From: an uncultured Kordiimonas sp.
GTDB lineage: Bacteria > Pseudomonadota > Alphaproteobacteria > Sphingomonadales > Kordiimonadaceae
NCBI GenBank assembly: GCA_947503575.1
Contig: CANNDZ010000002.1
Span: 620,001 to 684,000, forward strand
Length of the DNA: 64,000 nucleotides
Reading direction: 5' to 3'
The notes under the pieces were generated by a model. That model did not search any database, had not been told where the DNA came from, and saw only the letters and a program-made list of their open reading frames with translations. This document shows, piece by piece, positions 26,083 through 33,874 of the stretch (positions are counted from its first letter, which is position 1; every line of letters starts with the position of its first letter). Made by a program: the position numbers and the translations under genes.

Positions 26083-26679
26083 ATGGCAAATCGCAGTTTT
26101 TGGAATGTGAATCAGGGGCCAGCGATCATCCGCACGGTTGGCGTGCTTTTGATGGGGTTTCTCGCGATGTCCTATGACATGTGGGGTGGGTATGTTGCCA
26201 TGCTGCCGCATGTGATGAAGCCAACCGCGTGGCTGGCGTTCGCGCTGTTCATTATGGCTTTTACCGCATCCAGTGTGCAGATTTTGTTCCCCGGCAGCTA
26301 TGGCCGGTGGGCCATGAAAAACCGGCGCTACATCGGCCTGTCGTTCGCGCTGGTGCATTTCATTCATGCGGGACTTGTGCTCTCTAACCTAGCGCTGACC
26401 GAGGCAAGCCGCACAGCGGGGGAGCTGTCGGGCGGCGGGCTGGCGTATGTATTTTTAGGGCTGATGGCGATCACCAGCAACAATGCATCAGTGCGCAAAC
26501 TTGGGGCCAAAAACTGGAAACGCCTGCATAAGGTGGGCAGCTATTACATCTGGCTGATTTTTGTTGCGCGCTCATTCGGCGAACTGCCCGGCAACCTGCC
26601 GTCTGGCGGGGTGATCATTGTTGTGGGTTTAACGGCCCTGATGTTCCGCACAAGCGCGCGGCGCAAGCTAAAGACATAA
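26083..26679 (+). CDS. Ferric-reductase-like (MsrQ/YedZ-type) transmembrane protein
   Basis: About 198 residues with roughly six transmembrane helices. Histidine-bearing helices (LSFALVHFIHAGLVL and NWKRLHKVGSYYIWLIFV) match the heme-binding pattern of the ferric reductase-like domain family, which includes MsrQ. Such proteins move electrons through the inner membrane by b-type heme. No MsrP partner is present, so the acceptor is unknown. The ATG at 26083 is preferred over an upstream TTG at 26059 because GGGGAAA precedes it. Confidence 0.72.
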   Translation: MANRSFWNVNQGPAIIRTVGVLLMGFLAMSYDMWGGYVAMLPHVMKPTAWLAFALFIMAFTASSVQILFPGSYGRWAMKNRRYIGLSFALVHFIHAGLVLSNLALTEASRTAGELSGGGLAYVFLGLMAITSNNASVRKLGAKNWKRLHKVGSYYIWLIFVARSFGELPGNLPSGGVIIVVGLTALMFRTSARRKLKT

Positions 26680-26709
26680 CCACTAAAAAGATCAACAGGG
26701 AGAGAAACG

Positions 26710-27120
26710 ATGCAGTCTATTTTAACACCCATGCTGATGCTGGTGGCCTGGACACTGGTAATGTGGCTGTGGATGTATGCGACCCGCCTGCCCGCCATGA
26801 GCAAAGCCGCCGTTGACCCGCAGGATGCTGCTCACCCCGGGTCGCTCGATGCGCTGCCATCCGAGGTGCGGCGTATTGCCGATAATTATAACCACCTGCA
26901 CGAACAACCCACGATTTTTTATGCGCTTGTTGTTTATTGCCATCTGGCGGGCATCACGGACGACACCACCGTTATGCTGGCATGGGGGTATGTGGGCGCA
27001 CGCATTCTGCATTCGCTGGTGCAGGCCACGTTTAACAAGGTTCTGTATCGCTTTCTGTTGTTTGTGACCGGCACAGCCCTGTTGATTGCCATCACGGCCC
27101 GCGCACTGTTGGTGCTGTAG
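26710..27120 (+). CDS. MAPEG family membrane protein
   Basis: The 136-residue protein has four hydrophobic helices. The MAPEG pattern includes an early MLVAWTLVMWLWMYATRLPAM, then the central NYNHLHEQPTIFYALVVYCHLAG and WGYVGARILHSLVQATFNKVLYRF. The Asn-x-x-x-Glu-Gln-Pro block and Arg-x-x-His are typical of bacterial MAPEG proteins. These are membrane relatives of glutathione S-transferase and leukotriene synthase; the bacterial role is mostly unknown. A GGGAGAG site precedes the ATG, and it follows the ferric-reductase-like gene after 30 bp. Confidence 0.85.
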   Translation: MQSILTPMLMLVAWTLVMWLWMYATRLPAMSKAAVDPQDAAHPGSLDALPSEVRRIADNYNHLHEQPTIFYALVVYCHLAGITDDTTVMLAWGYVGARILHSLVQATFNKVLYRFLLFVTGTALLIAITARALLVL

Positions 27121-27137
27121 GCGGCGAGATTGTAAGG

Positions 27138-28226
27138 CTACTGGCGTTTACCGGCAAGGAAACCAACCATCGCCTGCACAAGCGTGCGATAGTCTTCCTG
27201 CCTGAGCGCCGCGCCCGCAATGGTGATGCCGGACGCCGGTTCATGCAGCACCAACGTGCCCCAAAAACCGCCGTGCTCGTAAACATGCACACTGCCATAG
27301 TCTTTTTCAAAAATACCCAGCCGGTAAGGGCTCGCCTCCGGTAAACCATCGCCTGACAGCATCAACGCCAGTGTTTCCGGTTTGTCAAAAATGGCCCCCG
27401 CCAGCAGCAGGTCGTAAAAGCGCGCCACATCGCGCGGTGTTGCCACAAGGCCGCCCCCACCAAACAGGTCCACAGACGGGTCCCATCCATAAGTGTCCCG
27501 CCCTGCCATAAACTGGTGTGCGCGCCGCGCGTGCGGCACAGTCGCGCTGTCGCCGCGCTCCCAAACGGTATCGCTTAATCCGTGCGCGTCTAATCGCAAC
27601 AAATCCCGCACGGCAACCGGCAGCGGCTTGCCGGTGATGCGTTCAATAATGTGCCCCAAAAGGACATAGCCTGTGTCGGAGTAAAAGAATTTTTCGCCCG
27701 GTGCCCCAACCGGGTCGCCCCAGGAAACGGCAGCTTCAATATCTTCAGACCGGGTCCAGACGGTGTCCGGCGCTTTCAGGATCGCACTAATAAAGTTTGG
27801 GCTTTGCGCATGGTCAAACAGGCCCGCCGTGTGACTGAGCACATGCTTCAAGGTTATCGCGTCTGTGTCATAGCCATCACCCCGCAGCAGGGCATCAAAT
27901 GATGGGCGGATCATTTCCGATAGCGGCTCTGAAAGGGCAAGCTCCCTCGTCTCAACCAGCCGCAAAATAGTGGCCGCTGTGTAGGTTTTGGTAATACTGG
28001 CGATGCGAAACATATGCTGCGGTGTCAGCGGTGTGCCCGGTGCCGCCTCGCCCTCGACAGCACTATAGTGCGCGTCGCCTTCAATCACATGAAACGAAAA
28101 CCCTGTCCAGTCCGAGGCGCCTTCCATCGCACCCGCAAGCGCTGATGCAAGCTTTTCAGGGTCTGCATGCACGGCAGACGACACCACCATTACTAATGCT
28201 GCAAAACCTGCTAAAAACACCTTCAT
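27138..28226 (-). CDS. Serine hydrolase, class C beta-lactamase family
   Basis: The mature enzyme follows a signal peptide (MKVFLAGFAALVMVVSSAVHA). The catalytic SxxK is Ser77-Ile-Thr-Lys80 in FRIASITKTYTAATILRL. The second-motif Tyr is in FFYSDTGYVLLGHIIER, and a late HGG box is in HVYEHGGFWGTLVLHE. About 362 residues is normal for the beta-lactamase/D-Ala-D-Ala carboxypeptidase/esterase group. The substrate is unknown. The ATG at 28226 is chosen because GAGGAGAG is well placed upstream; a further in-frame start lies 27 bases earlier. It is separated from the amidohydrolase pair by a terminator. Confidence 0.88.
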   Translation of the reverse strand: MKVFLAGFAALVMVVSSAVHADPEKLASALAGAMEGASDWTGFSFHVIEGDAHYSAVEGEAAPGTPLTPQHMFRIASITKTYTAATILRLVETRELALSEPLSEMIRPSFDALLRGDGYDTDAITLKHVLSHTAGLFDHAQSPNFISAILKAPDTVWTRSEDIEAAVSWGDPVGAPGEKFFYSDTGYVLLGHIIERITGKPLPVAVRDLLRLDAHGLSDTVWERGDSATVPHARRAHQFMAGRDTYGWDPSVDLFGGGGLVATPRDVARFYDLLLAGAIFDKPETLALMLSGDGLPEASPYRLGIFEKDYGSVHVYEHGGFWGTLVLHEPASGITIAGAALRQEDYRTLVQAMVGFLAGKRQ

Positions 28227-28255
28227 TGTTGCTCTCCTCATCGCACCAGCCAAAC

Positions 28256-28281
28256 AAAAGCCGGGGCGGACCCCGGCTTTT
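28256..28281 (-). terminator. Bidirectional Rho-independent terminator
   Basis: A perfect 11-bp stem (28256-28266 with 28271-28281, AAAAGCCGGGG) has a 4-base loop and T runs on both strands. It lies 21 bp after the stop of the amidohydrolase pair and before the hydrolase gene, so it mainly ends the amidohydrolase transcript. Confidence 0.88.
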
Positions 28282-28301
28282 TTGCGTTTCAGGTTTTCTG
28301 C

Positions 28302-29570
28302 CTAGCGGTCAAACGCGGGGGCGCGGTCCAGGTCTTTGTAACGGTCCCGCAGTTTGGTCGCCCGCGACACCAACGGGATATCGTCGCCTGCGATCAACAC
28401 GGCATCCGGGCTGGACATCACCTCCAACGGGTCGCCGTCCCACACCACAATGTCCGCGTCCATGCCGGGTGCGATTTTGCCGTAGCTATCGGCCACACCA
28501 AAAATTTCAGCGGCATTAACCGTCAGCGCATCCATCGCAGCCTCCCAGGGCATCCCCATGGATACAGCGATGCCTGCGTTCTGCACAACAAGGCGCGCAT
28601 TGGGTGTACCCGGCGGGATAAAAGCCACCTTCACGCCCGCCGCGTGCAACCGACCAGCAGCAGCACTGGTGCGGGCCAGCACATCAAAGTTACCGGGCAG
28701 GTTTGCAGTTGGGTCCAGCACCACCGAAATACCGGCCGCTGCCAGCATATCCGCCAGCATCCAGGCTTCACCGCCACCGCCCAAAATAACCCGCAGGCCA
28801 AACCGCTTCTGGAACGCGATCAATTGCTCAATATCGGCCTTGCGGTTAACAATGGCATAGACCGGCATATCGCCCGACAAAACGGCCTTAAACGCCATGT
28901 CATTGGCAGACGGACGCTTGGCGTCTTTTTTGTCGCCGTCAGCTTTGTCCATTTTGTCTTTCGCTGACTGGAACGTATCGTTCAGCTTGTGCCACAAAAC
29001 CGCACGGCTACCACCAACTTCATTGGCGGACCCTTCGTCCAGGTCCAGCACCAAAAACGCCTTATCCTGCACAATGGCATCGCGGTCGGTCATTTTGACA
29101 ATGGCTCCAAGCCCCAAAAACATGTCGCCCGTGTTGGTCATGCGGGTCATGGCACGGGTCACGCCTTCAATACGGGTGTTGGCAATAAACACCGACGCCG
29201 GGTTGTAGGCTGGCACCACACTGATACCAACGACGTTCTTCTCTTTGGGGGCGGACGCATCCACAATCCCACCAGATAGCGCCACTTCAGACAGGCCAAG
29301 CGTCGTGTCCGCCGCCATAAAGCCTGCGGTCACCCACTTACCGGATGCATCAATCACGCGGTAACCATCAGGCACAGCGCCACCAGATGCAACAGACGTA
29401 ACCTTGCCGCCTGAAACCAGAATGGTGGCGTTTTCAACTTCGCCGGACCCCCCATTGGTAAACGCACGACCGCCCGTGATGGCAATGTCTTCAGCGGAAA
29501 CAGACCCTGTGAAGGCTGCTGCAATGAAGGTCGTTGAAGCAAGGGCCGCTATGGAAATAAACTTTCTCAT
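28302..29570 (-). CDS. Amidohydrolase-family periplasmic protein lacking the HxH metal motif
   Basis: The 422-residue protein has a signal peptide (cut after SVSA). The imidazolonepropionase-like composite beta-domain is clear: ENATILVSGGKVTSVASGG, then ASGKWVTAGF. Where active relatives have HxH after strand 1, this one reads GFMAADTTLGLSE, so the metal-binding His pair is missing. The C terminus is canonical (GKIAPGMDADIVVWDGDPLEV). It is probably a non-catalytic or altered partner of the amidohydrolase encoded just upstream, whose stop overlaps its ATG by 4 bp. Such intact/degenerate pairs recur in marine Proteobacteria by recollection. Confidence 0.82.
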   Translation of the reverse strand: MRKFISIAALASTTFIAAAFTGSVSAEDIAITGGRAFTNGGSGEVENATILVSGGKVTSVASGGAVPDGYRVIDASGKWVTAGFMAADTTLGLSEVALSGGIVDASAPKEKNVVGISVVPAYNPASVFIANTRIEGVTRAMTRMTNTGDMFLGLGAIVKMTDRDAIVQDKAFLVLDLDEGSANEVGGSRAVLWHKLNDTFQSAKDKMDKADGDKKDAKRPSANDMAFKAVLSGDMPVYAIVNRKADIEQLIAFQKRFGLRVILGGGGEAWMLADMLAAAGISVVLDPTANLPGNFDVLARTSAAAGRLHAAGVKVAFIPPGTPNARLVVQNAGIAVSMGMPWEAAMDALTVNAAEIFGVADSYGKIAPGMDADIVVWDGDPLEVMSSPDAVLIAGDDIPLVSRATKLRDRYKDLDRAPAFDR

Positions 29571-30997
29571 TTCACGTCTCCTTCACCGGGTTGGCCCAGT
29601 TCAAAATCCATCACCGGGTTACGGTCAGGGTTATTGCGGTCAAAAATAACCGCCCCGTCTACAAACGTCAGGTCAGCTTTGGTGTACACACTAAAGGGGT
29701 CACCGGACCACAGCACAACATCGGCGTCTTTGCCAGGCTCCAGCGTGCCGGTTTTATCTGCCACACCGAGCGACTTTGCCGGGTTCAGCGACAGCCAGGT
29801 CCAGGCCACCGCCTTGGAAATATCAACCCCCGCTTTGCGGCCATCGGCCAATGCTTTGGCGGCTTCCTGATTAAGCCGCTGAATACCAGACGCACTATCG
29901 GAATGCACAATCGCGCAAGCGCCCGCTTTGTGCACAAACGGAATGTTTTCCCGAATGCCGTCATAGGCTTCCATCTTAAAACCATACCAGTCGGCCCACA
30001 TGGCAGAACACACATTGTCCTCTGCCAGCTTGTCGGCGATTTTGTAGCTTTCCACCGCATGCTGGAAAGAGGCAATATGATAATCAAACTCTTTCATCAC
30101 ATCCAGCATGGTGCCCATGTCGTCAGCGCGGTAGCAGTGCATATGCACAAGAATATCGCCGCGCAAAACACCCGCCAGCGTATCCAGGTTCAGGTCACGC
30201 GCGGGCGGCAACACATCTTTGCCCGCCTTATAGTCGCGCTCGTATTTGTCCCAGCGGCGCTGGTATTCCTGCGCATCCGCCCATGCCTGCCGGTACCCGG
30301 CCACATTGCCCATGCGGGTGTGGGGGCGAAAGTCCCCGCCGCGGCTGCCATCGCCGTAAACACGCTTGGGGTTTTCACCGCAGGCCATTTTCATGCCGTA
30401 CGGCGCACCCGGAAACTTCATATCCTGTGACACACGGCCCGGCACATTTTTGATAGTGACCGACCGGCCCCCCACCAGGTTTGCCGATCCCGGCAGCAGT
30501 TGCAGCGATGTAATGCCGCCCGCCGCCGCGCGAATAAACCCGGGATCTTGCGGCCATAGGGCATGTTCGGCCCAAGCGTCTGCGGTGACTGGGTCGCCTA
30601 CTTCATTGCCGTCAGAGTGGGACTGCACTCCCGGGCTTGGATACACGCCCAAATGGCTGTGCACATCAATAATACCCGGGGTGACCCATCGGCCTGCTGC
30701 ATCAATAACGGTCGCCCCGTCTGGCGCGGCGATATCCGTGCCAATAGCAACAAGTTTGCCGCCTTCCATCAGGACAGACCCGCCTTCGATCATGCCGCCC
30801 ATACCGTCCAGCACGGTCGCGCCGGTTATCAGCGTGGTGTCGCTGGGCAGCGGCGTATAGCTGGACGGAAACGGATCACGGTCTATATCGACAAATTCGC
30901 CTTGCTCACCGTCCCCCGGCGTGCAGGCTGCCAGCAGTGCGGTTGCTGCAACACTTGTTGCAGCCGCCCGCAGCCAGCCAAACTTTCTGTTTTTCAT
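29567..30997 (-). CDS. Amidohydrolase lipoprotein (imidazolonepropionase-like)
   Basis: The 476-residue protein has a lipoprotein signal with lipobox LAAC. It has a metal-binding HxH at His113-Ser-His115 in WVTPGIIDVHSHLG, and the family block AAGGITSLQLLPGSANLVGGRS. Further candidate metal ligands are in MHCYRADD, FQHAVE and VHSDSA. The C terminus is TGTLEPGKDADVVLWSGDPF. It likely acts as a periplasmic, membrane-anchored metal hydrolase on cyclic amides or dipeptide-like substrates. It is translationally coupled with the HxH-less paralogue downstream. Confidence 0.86.
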   Translation of the reverse strand: MKNRKFGWLRAAATSVAATALLAACTPGDGEQGEFVDIDRDPFPSSYTPLPSDTTLITGATVLDGMGGMIEGGSVLMEGGKLVAIGTDIAAPDGATVIDAAGRWVTPGIIDVHSHLGVYPSPGVQSHSDGNEVGDPVTADAWAEHALWPQDPGFIRAAAGGITSLQLLPGSANLVGGRSVTIKNVPGRVSQDMKFPGAPYGMKMACGENPKRVYGDGSRGGDFRPHTRMGNVAGYRQAWADAQEYQRRWDKYERDYKAGKDVLPPARDLNLDTLAGVLRGDILVHMHCYRADDMGTMLDVMKEFDYHIASFQHAVESYKIADKLAEDNVCSAMWADWYGFKMEAYDGIRENIPFVHKAGACAIVHSDSASGIQRLNQEAAKALADGRKAGVDISKAVAWTWLSLNPAKSLGVADKTGTLEPGKDADVVLWSGDPFSVYTKADLTFVDGAVIFDRNNPDRNPVMDFELGQPGEGDVK

Positions 30998-31166
30998 ATA
31001 TCACTCCTCTTGCTGCCCAACGAACCCCTGCTAGCCCCCTACAGCTATGATGCAAAGCATGGACAGATGCTGCAGCCTATCAAGCCGCTACCGAAGTGTC
31101 ACCCTATTCAGACGTTGATCAAGATTTACGGAACAAGCCAAAATGCCAAAGAAAGCGCTTAAAAAG

Positions 31167-31234
31167 GCCAGAGAAGTCCGGAAAAGGCCAGAGAAGTCCG
31201 GAAAAGGCCAGAGAAGTCCGGAAAAGGCCAGAAA
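31167..31234. repeat. 20-bp direct tandem repeat, three perfect copies plus a partial
   Basis: The unit GGCCAGAGAAGTCCGGAAAA is present at 31167-31186, 31187-31206 and 31207-31226 with no mismatch, followed by the first 8 bases of a fourth copy. It lies just past the 3' end of the sulfotransferase gene and about 170 bp before the amidohydrolase lipoprotein start. Twenty bp is not a codon multiple, and any protein reading is low-complexity Lys/Arg/Glu. It is probably a variable-number repeat or a protein-binding array. Confidence 0.9.
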
Positions 31235-31247
31235 ACATCAGAAAAGA

Positions 31248-31994
31248 TTATGTAAGGCCAAGGACCCAGTCATGATTTTTTTCGTACCCAAGGGTGATCA
31301 GCGCATCACCGTGCAGGTCGAGGAATGTGTCTGCCATTGCGCGGGTATAGACGCTACGCCACTGCTCAACCTTGCCGGACCGTGTGTGGGCATCAACGTG
31401 TTTGCTTTCACCAAACAGCGAAAACTGAAAGAACGTTTCTTTGGCCTGATCTAGGGCTTTGCGCCTGAAACCAAGTTGTTTCATCGTTGACGTGAAATCT
31501 GCCATGGTCGGGTCTGTCATCCAGGTTTCATAGCGTACAGTCAGAAAATCTGGCAACGCCGTTGCACCCTGAAGCATTTGCTCAACGGTTTCCGCTGCCA
31601 CATGCTGCATTTCAAACACATAACGATCTGTCTGACTGTCGAAAGAGTTGATCGCCTGCTGGTAAGTCTTGCCGCCAAAATCCTCGTGGGGTTGGTGCAG
31701 CCATGTTTCGTGGCTTTTCGCATGATAGTGAGCCCCCGAAATAACCACATCCCTGGGGTCACGGATCATCCTGAACGCCCTGTGCCTTGCTGCAAGAAGG
31801 CTTGCGGGAAACACGCTGTGTTCATCAAGATAAAAACCGGCCTGCGGCTTGATGGGGTCACTACCCAGATGGCTGCCGGTGTAGCGTATTCCAAGCGCAT
31901 CGGCCAAATTAAGGAAAACCCGCTGCATCCAAACCGTACCGGTTTTATGATACGTGCCAATGAGCAAACGCTCAGGTTTGGTGGAAAAAAGCAT
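31248..31994 (-). CDS. Sulfotransferase domain protein
   Basis: The roughly 248-residue protein has the 5'-phosphosulfate-binding loop near its start (LLIGTYHKTGTVWMQRVF). The 3'-phosphate-binding segment is FRMIRDPRDVVISGAHYH, and a late RSGKVEQWRSVY resembles the PAPS-contacting RxGxxGxW block. These are the three signatures of PAPS-dependent sulfotransferases, which sulfate carbohydrates, lipids or small molecules. The acceptor is unknown, and no PAPS synthesis gene is nearby. The ATG at 31994 is used; a GTG 9 bases upstream is possible. Confidence 0.82.
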   Translation of the reverse strand: MLFSTKPERLLIGTYHKTGTVWMQRVFLNLADALGIRYTGSHLGSDPIKPQAGFYLDEHSVFPASLLAARHRAFRMIRDPRDVVISGAHYHAKSHETWLHQPHEDFGGKTYQQAINSFDSQTDRYVFEMQHVAAETVEQMLQGATALPDFLTVRYETWMTDPTMADFTSTMKQLGFRRKALDQAKETFFQFSLFGESKHVDAHTRSGKVEQWRSVYTRAMADTFLDLHGDALITLGYEKNHDWVLGLT

Positions 31995-32025
31995 GGTAAT
32001 CACGGTTCAACAAAAACAGGCCAAC

Positions 32026-32057
32026 AAAAAAGGCGGGGGTGATATCTCATCCCCGCC
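32026..32057 (-). terminator. Rho-independent terminator after the POT transporter
   Basis: On the minus strand GGCGGGG (32057-32051) pairs with CCCCGCC (32038-32032), followed by six T residues (32031-32026). It lies about 100 bp past the transporter stop and just before the sulfotransferase start. Confidence 0.82.
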
Positions 32058-32155
32058 CCTCGACCAAATGCACCCACACTGTGGGTGCCGTGCATGCCCA
32101 AGGCATTTGCAACTTGGACAAGACTAAAGCACAAACACCCATAACGTGCAAGCCG

Positions 32156-33703
32156 CTAATGGACGCCGTGCATCCATTTCCTAAGCTTCGGTGTTAACGC
32201 CAAAAGCAACAGCCCCATCACTACAGACAGCCCCCCTGCCGTGATGAACAGGTCATTGGTTTTCGCCATATCCAGCGCACCGCCACTGCTGTGGCCACCA
32301 ACGCCCATAAGGGACGAAAGCCAACCTGCTTTATAGTTACCAATGGCAATGAACAGGAAGAAGGCCCCCATTGTCATGCCAACAATGCGCGCTGGCGACA
32401 GTTTGGTCACCATCGACAGCCCCACCGGGCTGAGGCACAGTTCTGCCGCCGTCAGGAAGAAATAGATTTCAACCATCCAGATAAAGCTTTTGTCTGTGCC
32501 TTCATCCAGCGTCATACCCCATGCAAACAGCAGGTAACCGGCACCAATAAGGATGAGAGAAATCGCAAATTTGGCGGGCGTGGAGGGTTCGATACCGGCG
32601 TTGCCCATACGGGTCCAAGCCATCGCAAACAAAGGCGCCAGCAGCACGATAAAGCCTGGGTTCATAAATTGGACCTGACCTGCCGTGACTTCAAAACCAA
32701 GCACATTCCGGTCAATTTGCTGGTCTGCAATTAGGGTCAGTGACGCACCCTGCTGTTCAAACAGCATCCAGAAAACCACCATGAAGGCCAGCAGCACAAT
32801 CACCACAAAAATACGCTCGCGTTCTTCGCGGGTACATTTGGTAAAACCGTACACCATCAGAATGGCAACCATGGCAATGCCGGTGCCGTCCAGCATGTAG
32901 CCCACAATTTCCTGAAATTGCAGCATGAACCACATCAGGCCCGTAAGACCAATACCCACCAGATAGATGGTATATTCCTTATTCAACCCAATGGGCGATT
33001 TCTCTTTCAAAACCTCTGGGTTGGATGGATCAGCACGGCCTTCCAGCAGATGTTGCCCCCACAGGAAGGTGGCCAGGCCAATCAGCATACCAATACCAGC
33101 AAGGCCAAAGCCATAGCCCCAGCCGTATATTTCGCCGACACCTGCAACCACAATGGTTGCAACAAAAGAGCCAACGTTGATGCCCATGTAAAAGATGGTA
33201 AAGCCCCCATCCCGGCGTGGGTCATTGGGGCCATAAAGCGCACCAACCACCGTGGAAATGTTTGCTTTCAGGAAGCCAACGCCAGTGATGATCAACGCCA
33301 GCGACAGATAGAAGATACTGAGGTAGTTTTCGTTTCGCACCACTTCGCCGTTGATAAGCTGCGCGGTTGGTCCCTCAAATGCCAGACTGATATGCCCCAG
33401 CACCAGCAGCAATCCGCCATAGACAACGGCCTTGCGGCTGCCCAGATACTGGTCTGCGAAATACCCGCCAAGAATTGGCAACAGATATGTCATGCCCAGA
33501 TAGGCACCATAAATCAGGTTGGCTTCGCCAGCATTAAACAGGAAATGCTTGGTCAAATACAAAACCAGCAGCGCCCGCATGCCATAAAAGGAAAAGCGTT
33601 CCCACATTTCGGTTAAAAAACAGATTGATAGCCCAATGGGATGGCCGAGAAATTCCCGTTGCTGGGACCCCTCGGTCGAGACAACTGTGTCAGTCATGTC
33701 CAC
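32156..33703 (-). CDS. POT/PTR family proton-coupled oligopeptide transporter
   Basis: The 515-residue membrane protein has the proton-coupling signature of the family in helix 1 (EMWERFSFYGMRALLVLYL). The PTR2 block follows in helices 2-5 (YLGMTYLLPILGGYFADQYLGSRK ... GVGFLKANISTVVGALY), then GGFTIFYMGINVGSFVA. Length and roughly 12-14 helices fit bacterial DtpA-type carriers, which import di- and tripeptides. The S9 peptidase gene upstream on the same strand supports a peptide-use theme. Confidence 0.94.
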   Translation of the reverse strand: MDMTDTVVSTEGSQQREFLGHPIGLSICFLTEMWERFSFYGMRALLVLYLTKHFLFNAGEANLIYGAYLGMTYLLPILGGYFADQYLGSRKAVVYGGLLLVLGHISLAFEGPTAQLINGEVVRNENYLSIFYLSLALIITGVGFLKANISTVVGALYGPNDPRRDGGFTIFYMGINVGSFVATIVVAGVGEIYGWGYGFGLAGIGMLIGLATFLWGQHLLEGRADPSNPEVLKEKSPIGLNKEYTIYLVGIGLTGLMWFMLQFQEIVGYMLDGTGIAMVAILMVYGFTKCTREERERIFVVIVLLAFMVVFWMLFEQQGASLTLIADQQIDRNVLGFEVTAGQVQFMNPGFIVLLAPLFAMAWTRMGNAGIEPSTPAKFAISLILIGAGYLLFAWGMTLDEGTDKSFIWMVEIYFFLTAAELCLSPVGLSMVTKLSPARIVGMTMGAFFLFIAIGNYKAGWLSSLMGVGGHSSGGALDMAKTNDLFITAGGLSVVMGLLLLALTPKLRKWMHGVH

Positions 33704-33874
33704 CTCTTGATTTTACTGATCTGGCACCTGATACAGCCGGTGCCTGCTCCCTTGTTTTTCATGATCGGTCTTGTGCCGAAGCACAGACCAATCTCTCCCA
33801 GTCCCTAAAAATCATATTTGTCTGGCAAATACCAGTGTTTCGAGCAGAGTTGTGAAGTGTCATCCGGAAAGATG

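Noticed and set aside
29591-30430. 279-residue plus-strand frame
   Set aside because: Antisense to the amidohydrolase lipoprotein gene, which has clear family motifs; His/Arg/Val-rich shadow composition.
31167-31234. Possible CRISPR array
   Set aside because: Repeats are contiguous without spacers, only 20 bp, and no cas gene is present.
31143-31454. Lys/Arg/Glu-rich reading frame over the 20-bp tandem repeat
   Set aside because: Its basic run is just the repeat read in rotating frames, and the rest is antisense to the sulfotransferase gene.
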